The notes below the pieces were generated by a model. It saw only the letters and a list, made by a program, of their open reading frames with translations. It made no database searches and was not told the origin of the DNA. This document shows positions 1-8,853 of a stretch of DNA of 64,000 nt, piece by piece. Positions within the stretch are counted from its first letter, which is position 1; each line of letters starts with the position of its first letter. The stretch comes from Brevundimonas aurantiaca (lineage in GTDB: Bacteria > Pseudomonadota > Alphaproteobacteria > Caulobacterales > Caulobacteraceae). The stretch is taken from the NCBI RefSeq assembly GCF_014199955.1, contig NZ_JACHOQ010000008.1, forward strand, positions 1-64,000, read 5' to 3'. Position numbers and translations under genes: made by a program.

Positions 1-98
1 GCTACGCTGAACGGCCTCTTGCCAACCCCACCAACCCCAGTTCAGATCACCAAAGGACTCTCGTTATGGCTGGATGAGAAACGGGGGTCACGTCATTG
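1..98. other. Foreign or junction sequence at the receptor 3' end
   Basis: Homology of the TonB receptor ends at about position 98. The sequence from 98 to 1 does not encode the expected final beta strands and shows no recognisable gene. It could be the end of an inserted element, a deletion junction or an assembly join. The window ends before this can be decided. Confidence 0.4.
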
Positions 99-2695
99 GG
101 CGTGATGTCGTAGGACATCGAAGCGTCCAGATAGACGGTGTCGTTCATGCCTTCCTCGGAGTTGCCGTTGCTGCCTGGGAAGGACATCAGATAGCTGCTG
201 CGATAGGCGGCCGAGGTGCGCGCCTGGAAGGGGCCCTTCTCGTAATAGAGGGTGGCGTTGACCGTATTCTTGGACTGGCCCGTAAGGCGGTTCTTGCCGG
301 CGGCGCCGTAGTCGACCTCGGAGTCCACATAGGTGAAGTTGCCGATGAAGCCGAAATTCGACCAGAAGCCAGGCAGGAAGGTGAACGGCTGCTGATACTG
401 AATCTCCAGCCCGTGCAGCGTGCCGCCCTGGCCGTTCAGCTTGCGCGTGACCTGGAAGACGTCCGTCGGGCGCGCCGCCCCCTGCAGCAGTTCGTCCGGC
501 AGGCCAAGGTCGCTCCACACGATCGATTCCGTCACCGAGGTGATGAAGCTGTCGATGTCCTTGTAGAAGACGGCGGCGGCCAGCAGGCCCTCGTTCTGGA
601 AGTACCACTCGACCGACATGTCATAGTTGGTGGCGCGGAATGGATCGAGCAGCGGATTGCCGTAGGAGACGGTGCGGGTGGTGGGCGAAACGCCGCCGCC
701 GGGGGTCAGATCGCCCAGCGAAGGCCGCGACATCACCTTGGCCGCGCCCAGCCGGATCACCAGGTCTTCGCGCGGCTCGATCGCCAGGTTGAACGACGGC
801 AGCACGTCGTCATAGTCATTGTTGGCGGTGACGTATTCATAGGTCGGACCGGCCGGGGTGGTGATGGTCTGCCAGCCCTTGGATTCGACCTCGGTCCGGG
901 CGTAGCGGACCCCGACGTTGCCCCGCACCGTCACGGCGCCCAGCTGGGTGTTGAAGTCGGTCTGAACGAAGACGCCCTGATCGGTTTCGTCCACTTCCCG
1001 CTCGCTGCGGTTGGGGGTCAAGGGGTCGTCATAGACGCTCAGGAAGTCGGCGATCTTGCCGATGTCAGGCACGATGAAGTTGAGGCTGGAGCCCGCCGGC
1101 ACGCCGATCTTGCCGTCGATGCTGACGACCTTGCCGATGGAGTCGACCCCGGTCAGACGGTCCGCGCCGACGGTCGCGGTGTTGGCCCGCGAAACACCGA
1201 AGTTGCTGAAACCATAGGTGCGGTATTCGCCGCCGAATTTGAAGGTGACCGCGTCGGACCAGTCGTATTCCAGCGCGCCGGCCGCGACCTGGTTGTCGAA
1301 GTCGCCGCCGCTGGTGCTGCGGGTCGCCTGGATCAGGGTGAAGTCTTCGCCCGAGGTGGTGTCGAAGCCGTAGTTGATCAGCGGCAGACGGTCGTCGCCT
1401 CGGAAGTCGATGGTGTAGCCGTCCACATCCGACTGCTCGAAGGCGTAGGCGACGTTCAGCGGGGTGCGAGCCTCCGACTTGTTGGCGCCCAGCTTCAGAT
1501 TGCCGCGGAACCGGTCGGTGAAGTCGTGGCGGACGTTCAGCGAGGCCTGGGCGAAGGTGCTTTCATTTCGCGTGAAGCCGTTTTCCGACCGCACCAGGAC
1601 ATTGTCGAACACGCCGTAGGAGAAGGCGTTCTTGGAGGCGTCGATCGCATAGTCGCGCACGACGACGCTGTTCACCGCCGCGCGGCTGAAAGACCAGGCC
1701 TCCAGGTTCGGGCTTTCGAGTTCGGAGTTCAGGCGCGACCACAAAAGGTCCAGCGCCACCTCGGTGCGGGCGCTGGGCCGCCATTGAAGGGCGGCGGTCA
1801 CGCCCAGGCGGTCCTCCTGGGTGTTGCCGAAGGTGTAGCGCGGAATGCGCGGATAAAAGGCGTTCAGCACCTCGGTGCGTTGGGCCGCCGTGGTGCAAGG
1901 GATGCAGCCGCCGAGGTTCTGACCCACGCCGTAGGGCCGGCTCGCGTCGCCCCGCTGCCAGCGGGTGGTGTTGAAGCTTTCCAGGATCGGCGACCGCTCG
2001 GAATAGGCGGCAGAGATCAGGGCGCCGAAGGTGCGGTCTTCATTGGTCCAACTCAACAGACCGGCCAGGCGCGGCACCGTCTTTTCGGACAGGTCGTTAT
2101 AGGAGCCCTGGACCGACAGGGCCGAGTTGAGGCCGCTGCCGCCGAAATCCATCGGCCGGCCGGTCTGCAGATCGACCGTGGCGCCCAGGGAGCCTTCTTC
2201 GATCTCAGCCGACTGAGTCTTGCGGACCTTGATGCTGTTGAACAGCTCCGAGGCGAACATGGAGAAGTCGAAGCTGCGGTTGCGACTGCCGCCGGACGCC
2301 GCCTGGGCTTCCAGGCCGTTGATGCGGGTGCGGGTGAAGTCCGAGCTCAGGCCCCGGACCGAAATGGTCGTGCCCTGGCCGTTCACCCGGTCGATGGTCA
2401 CGCCGGGCAGGCGCTGGATGGCTTCGGCCAGGTTTTGATCCGGAAAATCGGCGATGTCCTCGGCCAGGATGGCGTCCACGGCGCCGGCCTCGCTGCGCTT
2501 GATGTTCAGCGCCTGCTGAAGGCTGGAGCGGAAGCCGGTGACGACAATGTCCTCGACCTGGGCTGCTGGCTGATCGGCGACCCCTGTCGGCACGGGCTCC
2601 TGCGGCGCCGTTTGCGCAACGGCCGGCAGCGCCAAAGACAGCGCCGCAAGGGATACGCCGACGGCGCACGAATTGCGGAGGTTGATCCGTTGCAT
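47..2695 (-). CDS. TonB-dependent receptor, C-terminus replaced
   Basis: Outer-membrane active transporter of the Caulobacter/Xanthomonas TonB receptor type, 882 residues. The start at 2695 follows a GGAGAG ribosome site and gives a clean signal peptide ending near residue 27 (LPAVAQ). A TonB box/plug start (EDIVVTGFRSSLQQAL) lies near residue 48, then plug motifs NLAEAIQRLPGV and RGLSSDFTRTRINGLEA, then a barrel. The protein aligns well with the receptor at 17654 until SYDITPN, about 17 residues from its end. The other receptor continues for roughly 49 residues from the equivalent point, whereas this one reads through unrelated sequence and stops ending in LW. The last strands and terminal aromatic signal are therefore missing. 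It is last in the pectin/rhamnose operon, so its ligand is probably a pectin oligosaccharide (inference). Confidence 0.85.
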   Translation of the reverse strand: MQRINLRNSCAVGVSLAALSLALPAVAQTAPQEPVPTGVADQPAAQVEDIVVTGFRSSLQQALNIKRSEAGAVDAILAEDIADFPDQNLAEAIQRLPGVTIDRVNGQGTTISVRGLSSDFTRTRINGLEAQAASGGSRNRSFDFSMFASELFNSIKVRKTQSAEIEEGSLGATVDLQTGRPMDFGGSGLNSALSVQGSYNDLSEKTVPRLAGLLSWTNEDRTFGALISAAYSERSPILESFNTTRWQRGDASRPYGVGQNLGGCIPCTTAAQRTEVLNAFYPRIPRYTFGNTQEDRLGVTAALQWRPSARTEVALDLLWSRLNSELESPNLEAWSFSRAAVNSVVVRDYAIDASKNAFSYGVFDNVLVRSENGFTRNESTFAQASLNVRHDFTDRFRGNLKLGANKSEARTPLNVAYAFEQSDVDGYTIDFRGDDRLPLINYGFDTTSGEDFTLIQATRSTSGGDFDNQVAAGALEYDWSDAVTFKFGGEYRTYGFSNFGVSRANTATVGADRLTGVDSIGKVVSIDGKIGVPAGSSLNFIVPDIGKIADFLSVYDDPLTPNRSEREVDETDQGVFVQTDFNTQLGAVTVRGNVGVRYARTEVESKGWQTITTPAGPTYEYVTANNDYDDVLPSFNLAIEPREDLVIRLGAAKVMSRPSLGDLTPGGGVSPTTRTVSYGNPLLDPFRATNYDMSVEWYFQNEGLLAAAVFYKDIDSFITSVTESIVWSDLGLPDELLQGAARPTDVFQVTRKLNGQGGTLHGLEIQYQQPFTFLPGFWSNFGFIGNFTYVDSEVDYGAAGKNRLTGQSKNTVNATLYYEKGPFQARTSAAYRSSYLMSFPGSNGNSEEGMNDTVYLDASMSYDITPNDVTPVSHPAITRVLW

Positions 2696-2797
2696 CCTGT
2701 TCTCTCCCCATCCGGCGTCTGTGGCACCGGTGTCATTTCTTGGTATGGCGTCGCACATGATCGGACGCGCAACGTACCGTTTTGTGCAACAGCTTCT

Positions 2798-2813
2798 CGT
2801 ATTTTGCAATACG
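2798..2813. promoter_or_regulatory. Palindromic operator candidate upstream of the TonB receptor
   Basis: CGTATT-TTGC-AATACG is a perfect 6-bp dyad with a 4-bp centre, in the 155-bp gap between the oligogalacturonate lyase stop and the receptor start at 2695. It resembles sites of LacI/GntR-type sugar repressors. The cognate regulator is not evident nearby. Confidence 0.4.
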
Positions 2814-2850
2814 TGGCGGAGTTAGCCGGGCAAGACCGGTTTGCGCCCTC

Positions 2851-4299
2851 TCAGTTTCGGGCGACAGAGGCCGCATAGACGTGATTGCGACCGTGCATGT
2901 TGGACACGAACAGCACCCACCGTCCGTCCGGCGTGAAGGTGACGTTGGGCTCCAGCCGATAGTCGTGGCGGCCCATGTCCACCAGCCGCTCGGTCCGCAG
3001 ATATTCGACCGAGATCAGGTCGTCCTGATCGCTTTCGGGGTCATGATCGACCACCGGTTCGGGGCGCAGAAGCACCAGCCATTTGCCGTCCGGCGCATGG
3101 GCGACCATGTCCGCGTCGCCGCCGTCGCCGGCGAAGAAGCTCCCGTCGGGCGAGCTGTTGAAGTGCACCGACCAGCTGTTCTGCTCCAGCCGGCGATAGA
3201 CGCGCTTTCCGGTTTGAAGGTCCACGGACGCCACCCAGAAGACCTGACCCCGCGGCGTCTGCAGATCATACAGGACCTGGCGTCCGTCAGGACTGAACCA
3301 CTCGTGGCCGAAGATTTCGAAATTCATCGTCCGCTGGTGCAGTTTGCGCAGGTCCGTGCCGTTCGTCTTGATCGTCCACATGCGATCGACCCGGTGCCAC
3401 GGCCCTTCGTGCGAGAAGATGATGCGCTCAGGGTCTGTGGGCGAGAACTGCGGATGGTTCAGCCAGTCTCTGGCCGCATGGACGACGCGGCGTTCACCGG
3501 TGCGCAGATCAATGACGAACAACTCCATCGGCACGCGCGCGGCCCAGCGCTGAAGCATCCGCACGCCCTTGGCCTTGGCGAAGTTCAGCGGGCGGCCGTC
3601 GGGGCCGACGGCGGCGTACTCGGCCTGTCCTGCGCGGCGATTGCGCGGATCGGCGGCGTCGGGCTGGAGCGGCGCGTCGCCATAGGCCACCGTCCCGACC
3701 ACCAGGGTCTCGTCGGCGTTGATCGAACTGAACTGGCCCTGTTCGATCCGGGCCAGACGGCGGGTGCGGCCCGTGTCGATATCGACGGCGAACAGGGTGC
3801 GCGGCCGATCGGTGGGCTGGCCTTCGCCGGCATCAGAGACAGTATAGTAGGCGGTCCGCGTCCTGCGGCCCGTGACCATCAGGTCTGCGTCCGGGTCGGC
3901 CACCAGCACAGAGCGTCGAAAGCCGTTGTCGAGCTCGACCTTGATGATGCCCTGGGGCGAGGAGAAGAGCAGAACATCCCCCTGGGGCGTGAAGCTGTTG
4001 CGGTAGAAGTAGAGCTTGCTGCCGCCCTCGTCCCCGGACAGGCGCACAATGCGATGGCCGGTCTTGGGGTCGATCCAGTCGGTCGGAACCGGCCCCTCCC
4101 AGGTCGGCCAGGGCGGCGGCGCCTCGCTGGCCTGATGAATGGGCGGGGCGGTGTTGGGCGCGGGGAAGACCGGCGCGCCGGCCGGCCCGGCCTGGGGCGG
4201 CCCTGCCTGGGTCGTCGCGGCCTGGGCCTGGCCGGCAAGCACGCCGGCGGCGGGGGCGGCCAACAGGGCCTTCAGGGCGGAGCGTCTGGAGGTCGTCAT
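2851..4299 (-). CDS. ogl: Oligogalacturonate lyase (PL22)
   Basis: Cleaves pectin-derived (unsaturated) oligogalacturonides by beta-elimination, feeding galacturonate catabolism. The 482-residue protein is a seven-bladed propeller type with the PL22 signatures NHPQFSP (281-287), SHEGPWH (296-302) and GHEWFSPDG (331-339), whose histidines form the manganese/catalytic centre in the family. The N-terminus SRRSALKALLAAPAAG is a twin-arginine signal, so the enzyme is probably periplasmic, unlike the cytoplasmic enterobacterial Ogl. The start at 4299 is chosen because it begins the Tat signal. It lies 23 bp after the glycosidase-like gene and is part of the same minus-strand operon. Confidence 0.9.
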   Translation of the reverse strand: MTTSRRSALKALLAAPAAGVLAGQAQAATTQAGPPQAGPAGAPVFPAPNTAPPIHQASEAPPPWPTWEGPVPTDWIDPKTGHRIVRLSGDEGGSKLYFYRNSFTPQGDVLLFSSPQGIIKVELDNGFRRSVLVADPDADLMVTGRRTRTAYYTVSDAGEGQPTDRPRTLFAVDIDTGRTRRLARIEQGQFSSINADETLVVGTVAYGDAPLQPDAADPRNRRAGQAEYAAVGPDGRPLNFAKAKGVRMLQRWAARVPMELFVIDLRTGERRVVHAARDWLNHPQFSPTDPERIIFSHEGPWHRVDRMWTIKTNGTDLRKLHQRTMNFEIFGHEWFSPDGRQVLYDLQTPRGQVFWVASVDLQTGKRVYRRLEQNSWSVHFNSSPDGSFFAGDGGDADMVAHAPDGKWLVLLRPEPVVDHDPESDQDDLISVEYLRTERLVDMGRHDYRLEPNVTFTPDGRWVLFVSNMHGRNHVYAASVARN

Positions 4300-4322
4300 G
4301 GGGGCGATCCTGTCTTTCGGGT

Positions 4323-6602
4323 TCAGGGGGCGGGCGTCAGGCCTTCGACCCGCACGGTCCAGCCCTCCTTGGGGAAGCCGGGCGCATGGCCGCTGGATCC
4401 GTCCCATCCGGCGGCCATCAGGCCGACAGCCATGAGTAAGGAGCCGTTGGACGGGAAGTAGGTCTCCGCCGCGCGACGATAGCCGGGGCCGTCGGGATTG
4501 ACGGCCATCCGGACTCCGCCGGCGCCGGCCGAGACGGGCACCAGCTCGTCGGCGTGCTCGTCCAGATGGACGCGCGGGGTCATGCCGGTGACGCCCCACT
4601 GATTGTTCTTCAGGTCCGCGAACAGCCAGTCCACGGCCTTGTCGGGTTCACCGAGGCGGGCGGCGGTCATGGCCATCATGGGGAAGTCCCATCCCCAGGT
4701 CTGACGCACGTCCCAGTTCCGCTCCACCGCTTCGAAGGTGCGGCGCATGGCGGCCGGGTCGATCCGAGCGCCTGGGATGAAGCCGTACGCCATGAGGAAG
4801 GAGGGGTGGTCGCGGTTCTTGCATTGAGCCGCCGCAGCGTGTCTGCGGCAGGCGTCGGACATTGCGGTCTCCCAGAAGTCCGGCACGTTTTCGACCGGCA
4901 GATAGAGGCCGTCCTTCATCGGCGGCGGCGCCATCCTGGCCAGGGCCTGATCCCAGTCGGCGCGGCGGGCCTGGCCCTTGCGCTCGCGCCAGGCCTGCGC
5001 GGTTTCCAGCCCCCAACGGAAATACTCGACCTCGAAGGCGGGGTTCACCGTGGTCAGGGGATCATAGTTTTCCTGCGCCGGAATCATCGGCGGTCCCAGG
5101 TTCAGCCGGCCGTCGCGTTCTATGGGCCAGGAGGCCAGGAGGTCGGCGGTGGCCTCGACCAATTCGCCGTATCGATCCAGTACGGCGGGATCCCTCTCAG
5201 ATCGCCACACCAGCTCGGCCAGCAGGATCGGATGCGGCTGCTGCCACATGATGAAGGGCGAGACGAGGCTGGGGCTGTTGCGGCCCTCGGGTCCGACCAT
5301 CTTGGGCCACCAGGCGCCCTTGACCCGGTGGCGGGCGGCCTCGGCGCGGGCCTGGTCCAGATGGCCGACATACCAGGGCAGACTCCGCTCCAGCATGTCG
5401 GCATGGCCCCACATGGCCTGCCAGCCGGCGTGCCAGGGGTGCATTTCCAGGTGGAACTTGCCGTACCAGCTGTTGGAGAACAGACCCTCTTCCTGGGGCG
5501 GCAGTTCGCCGGCGCCGTTCAGGGCCGAGAGGTATTGCGACAGGACCACGCGGCGCTCCAACTCGGGTGCGCGGGGATCGGTGGAGCCGCTGAAATCCAC
5601 GGCGCCGCCCTGGGTCCAGAACCCGTTCCAATGGGCGGCCGTCGCCTGGACGCCGGCGCTGTAGGCCGGTGTCGCGGGCGCTCGGTCCTGCCGATCGAAG
5701 CGGACCATGACGGTCAGCCGGTCGCGACCAGCGGCGACCGCTCGAAAGGCGTCGGCGCCGGTTTGCTCGATCTCACCGGAAGCGGTGATGCCCGAATAAT
5801 AGCGGGTGTCGTCCAGGGTGCGGCGAATGCGGACGTCGCCCGCGTCTTGGGCGACGACGGTCAGGCTTTGGGCTCCCGAGGCGTCAAACGACGTCGGATC
5901 GGGATTGATGGCGGGGGCGACGCTTGGATAGCGGACCTGAACGCCCAGGCCTCGCGTGGAGACCAAGGGGGAGACGATCTCGACCATAACCATGTCCAGG
6001 CTCGGGTGGACGCGGGTGACGACCTCGACCGGCTGGCCGTCATAGGTGAAGCGGCTGGTCAGGGCCCCGGACCACAGGTCCAGCGTCTGGCGGGTGTGAG
6101 CGACCTTGGCGAAGTCCAGCGGCCTGCTGTCGGCGAAGGTCAGGCCGATGCGACTGAGAGAGAACCGATGCGGATTGGCCCGCAGCCAGGTGTAGGCGGG
6201 CTGGGTCTCGGCCACCGCCCACGACTTCATCCAGGCATAGGGTTGTTCCCCCCGTCCCGGCACGGGCACGTCGATCAGGCCGTCCTGTTCGGTATAGCCG
6301 TTCGGATTGGGAAAGCTGTGCCAGGCCCACTGCGCCATGGTCAGCAGGGGGGACAGTTCCGAATACTGTTCCGGAAAGGTCTGCAACCCCGTGATGTCGG
6401 CGGTGAAGCCCAGGGTCCCATTGCCCAGCATGATCGGCGCATGAGGGTCTATCGAGGTCAGCGTCACATTATGGCGCGTGACCAGGGCGTGTCGGTCGAT
6501 CGGCGCGACAGGCGCGACGGCGACGGGCGCGACTGTCTGGGCGCAGGCCGCGGTGGGGCCGGCCATCAGGGTGAAGGCGAGAAGGGCGGCGCGGAAACCC
6601 AT
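4323..6602 (-). CDS. Six-hairpin glycosidase-like exported protein
   Basis: A 759-residue secreted protein with a signal peptide (MGFRAALLAFTLMAGPTAACAQ). The central region, including NSWYGKFHLEMHPWHAGW, WWPKM and MWQQPHPILLAELVW, is rich in Trp/His/Glu and resembles the (alpha/alpha)6 barrel of GH65/GH95-like enzymes; I cannot place it in a numbered family. Its start codon overlaps the permease stop by one base (TAATG), so it is translationally coupled in the pectin/rhamnose operon. Context suggests release of L-rhamnose or uronic acids from rhamnogalacturonan oligosaccharides. That role is inferred from neighbours only. Confidence 0.65.
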   Translation of the reverse strand: MGFRAALLAFTLMAGPTAACAQTVAPVAVAPVAPIDRHALVTRHNVTLTSIDPHAPIMLGNGTLGFTADITGLQTFPEQYSELSPLLTMAQWAWHSFPNPNGYTEQDGLIDVPVPGRGEQPYAWMKSWAVAETQPAYTWLRANPHRFSLSRIGLTFADSRPLDFAKVAHTRQTLDLWSGALTSRFTYDGQPVEVVTRVHPSLDMVMVEIVSPLVSTRGLGVQVRYPSVAPAINPDPTSFDASGAQSLTVVAQDAGDVRIRRTLDDTRYYSGITASGEIEQTGADAFRAVAAGRDRLTVMVRFDRQDRAPATPAYSAGVQATAAHWNGFWTQGGAVDFSGSTDPRAPELERRVVLSQYLSALNGAGELPPQEEGLFSNSWYGKFHLEMHPWHAGWQAMWGHADMLERSLPWYVGHLDQARAEAARHRVKGAWWPKMVGPEGRNSPSLVSPFIMWQQPHPILLAELVWRSERDPAVLDRYGELVEATADLLASWPIERDGRLNLGPPMIPAQENYDPLTTVNPAFEVEYFRWGLETAQAWRERKGQARRADWDQALARMAPPPMKDGLYLPVENVPDFWETAMSDACRRHAAAAQCKNRDHPSFLMAYGFIPGARIDPAAMRRTFEAVERNWDVRQTWGWDFPMMAMTAARLGEPDKAVDWLFADLKNNQWGVTGMTPRVHLDEHADELVPVSAGAGGVRMAVNPDGPGYRRAAETYFPSNGSLLMAVGLMAAGWDGSSGHAPGFPKEGWTVRVEGLTPAP

Positions 6603-7879
6603 TACTTCGCCTCCGCCTTCAGCCCCAAGCCCGCGCCCTTCCATCCGTACCAGGCGACGACCGCGAAACAGACCGCAGGCATCAGGAAGGCGACGTTGGC
6701 GCCGTAGAGGTCGGCGATCCTGCCCATCGGCCACGGCAGCAGCACGCCGCCGCCGATCGCCATGACCATCAGGGACGAGGCGCGCTTGGTGGCGGCGCCC
6801 AGCCCGGTCGTGCCCAATGCGAAGATGGTCGCGAACATGGTCGACATGAAGAAGAAGACGGCGATCAGGGCGACCGGCGAGACGATATTGATCCCGGCCG
6901 CCACGACCAGGGTCAGGACGACATTGATCAGGCCATAGGCCGTCAGCAGGGCGCGCGGCCTGATCTTCAGCAGCAGGGCGGTGGCGAAGAAGCGGCCGAC
7001 CAGATAGCCGATGGCCGCCAGCGACAGCATGAAGGCGCCTTGCTGCGACGTCAGGCCCTGCCAGTTGTGGGTCACCAGATTGATGAAATAGGCGCCGATG
7101 CCGACCTGGGCGCCGATATAAAGGGCCTGGGTGATCACGCCGGCGACGAAGTGCGGCTGTTTCGACAGGGGCAGGGCGGGAACGTCGCCCTCGGCCGAGC
7201 CGTGGTCCGACAGGCCAGTCTCCGGCAGGCGGGCGCGCCAGACGGCCAGGGCGAACAGGATCACCCCGACGGCGATCAGGCCGTAGACGATCTGGATCGA
7301 GCGGGTCGCCCCGCCCAGAGCCTGGGTCGTCGTCGGGCTGAAGAAGACGGCGCCGCCGATCAGCGGCCCGAAGAAGACGCCCAGGGCGTTAAACGATTGG
7401 GCCAGGTTCAGCCGCTGAGACGCCTTGGCCGGATCGCCCAAGACGTTGACGTAGGTGTCGGCGCTGGTTTCCAGAATGCACAGGCCGGCGGCCAGAACGA
7501 ACATCGAGCCGACGAAGGGCAGGAAGGCCCCCGCGCCCGCCGCCGGGATGAACAGCAGGGCGCCGACGGCGGTGACGGCCAGGCCCGACACGATGCCGAA
7601 CTTGTAGCCCCGCGCGTGAAGCAGCATGCCGGCCGGAATCGACAGCAGCAGATAGGCCCCGAAATAGGCGATCTGCAGCCAGGCGCTGTCGGCCTGGCTG
7701 ATGCTGAGCGTCTCCTGGAAATGCTTGTTCAGCACGTCCAGCAGGCCATAGGCCAGGCCCCAGATCAGGAAGCAGGCGATGGCGAAGGCCAGCGGGCCCT
7801 TCAAGGAACCGGCAGGCCCCGAAACTGAGGGCTGGGCCAGACCTCCGGGGGTGTGGGCGGCGTCGGTCTCGATGACCAT
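6602..7879 (-). CDS. FucP-family MFS sugar permease, probably L-rhamnose
   Basis: A 425-residue inner-membrane transporter with about 12 hydrophobic segments. The N-terminal region (FLIWGLAYGLLDVLNKHFQ), SIPAGMLLHARGYK and LETSADTYVNVLGDP are typical of the fucose:H+ symporter family (FucP). The start at 7879 has an AGGAGAG ribosome site. Because every flanking catabolic gene belongs to the L-rhamnose pathway, the most likely substrate is L-rhamnose rather than L-fucose (inference). It is 62 bp downstream of the lactonase gene and overlaps the following glycosidase-like gene by one base. Confidence 0.8.
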   Translation of the reverse strand: MVIETDAAHTPGGLAQPSVSGPAGSLKGPLAFAIACFLIWGLAYGLLDVLNKHFQETLSISQADSAWLQIAYFGAYLLLSIPAGMLLHARGYKFGIVSGLAVTAVGALLFIPAAGAGAFLPFVGSMFVLAAGLCILETSADTYVNVLGDPAKASQRLNLAQSFNALGVFFGPLIGGAVFFSPTTTQALGGATRSIQIVYGLIAVGVILFALAVWRARLPETGLSDHGSAEGDVPALPLSKQPHFVAGVITQALYIGAQVGIGAYFINLVTHNWQGLTSQQGAFMLSLAAIGYLVGRFFATALLLKIRPRALLTAYGLINVVLTLVVAAGINIVSPVALIAVFFFMSTMFATIFALGTTGLGAATKRASSLMVMAIGGGVLLPWPMGRIADLYGANVAFLMPAVCFAVVAWYGWKGAGLGLKAEAK

Positions 7880-7941
7880 TGGGGCTCTCCTGGTGTTTCT
7901 CGCGGGCCTGGCCGTCTTTTCGCGGCCTCGGCGGGTGGGTG

Positions 7942-8853
7942 TCAGATGCGGTAGATCGCCTCGGCGTTGGCGGCGAACAGGCGGTCGCGCTCTTCGGCCG
8001 AGAAGTCGGCCGTGATCGCGTCGAAGGCGGAATAGAAGGCGTCGAAGGTTCCGTGGACCCGCTCGACCGGGAAGTCGGAGGCGAACATGGCCCGCTCGGT
8101 CCCGAAGGCGTCGATACACTCCAGGACGACGGGGCGAATGCTGTCGGGGGTCCAGGCGCGGTCGGTGATGCCGAGGCCGGAAATCTTGATCGAGACCTGG
8201 GGTTGGGCGGCCAGCAGGCGCAGACCCCGCTTCCAGCGCTCCATTCCCGCCGCGTCGCGGTCGGTCGGCAGTCCGGCGTGATTGACGATCATCGAAATGT
8301 CGGGGTGACGCGCGGCGATGATGGCGGCGGTCGCCATCTGCGACGGATAGAGCTGGAGGTCGAACGACAGGCCGTGCCGCGCCAGTTTCGCGAAGCCTGC
8401 CACCCACTGCGGATCTCGCAACAGGTCTCGGTCGGTATAGGTTTTCAGCGGATCCTCGTGCCAGCAGACGATCTGGCGCACGCCGCGTACGTTCGCGCGG
8501 GCGGCGTGAGCCTCCAGCAGGGCGTCCAGGTGTGGGTCAAGCATGTCGGCGCCGGCGACGATCGCGTGTGGATAACCGGTGTCATCGGCGAGCGATTGTA
8601 GCCAGTCTGTTTCGGCCAGTTGCCGGCCTACCGGCTGGCCGGCCTCGACGTGAACGATCTTTTCCACACGCCAGCCGGCCGTATCGGCCAGATAGTCGTC
8701 CAGCAGATAGTTCGCGTTGGCGATGGGCGACATGTCTCCCGCCGGATTGTTCGGCAGGGGATCGTCCTGAAGCCAGCCGTAGCGCGCCCGTGACAGATCC
8801 CACAGATGGACGTGGGAATCGACGATGCGGAGATCCGAGCCCACCGCGTGCAC
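7942..8853 (-). CDS. L-rhamnono-1,4-lactonase-type amidohydrolase
   Basis: A 303-residue amidohydrolase-2 family protein (COG3618) with the metal-binding VDSHVHLWD near the N-terminus, HVEAGQ, VNHAGLP and the terminal FASDFPVERV motif. Family members open aldonolactones such as L-rhamnonolactone and L-fuconolactone. Between rhamnose dehydrogenase and rhamnonate dehydratase steps, a rhamnonolactonase (LRA2 role) is the natural reading. The start is a GTG directly following the upstream TGA (TGAGTG junction), consistent with coupled translation. Confidence 0.82.
   Translation of the reverse strand: MHAVGSDLRIVDSHVHLWDLSRARYGWLQDDPLPNNPAGDMSPIANANYLLDDYLADTAGWRVEKIVHVEAGQPVGRQLAETDWLQSLADDTGYPHAIVAGADMLDPHLDALLEAHAARANVRGVRQIVCWHEDPLKTYTDRDLLRDPQWVAGFAKLARHGLSFDLQLYPSQMATAAIIAARHPDISMIVNHAGLPTDRDAAGMERWKRGLRLLAAQPQVSIKISGLGITDRAWTPDSIRPVVLECIDAFGTERAMFASDFPVERVHGTFDAFYSAFDAITADFSAEERDRLFAANAEAIYRI

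Noticed and set aside
74-2878. A 934-codon open frame on the plus strand opposite the TonB receptor
   Set aside because: Low-complexity translation rich in Arg/Gly/Val/Gln with no recognisable motif; it is an antisense shadow caused by high GC at third codon positions.
4554-6707. Long plus-strand frame opposite the glycosidase-like gene
   Set aside because: Composition and lack of motifs mark it as antisense noise; the minus-strand gene has a signal peptide and operon overlap.
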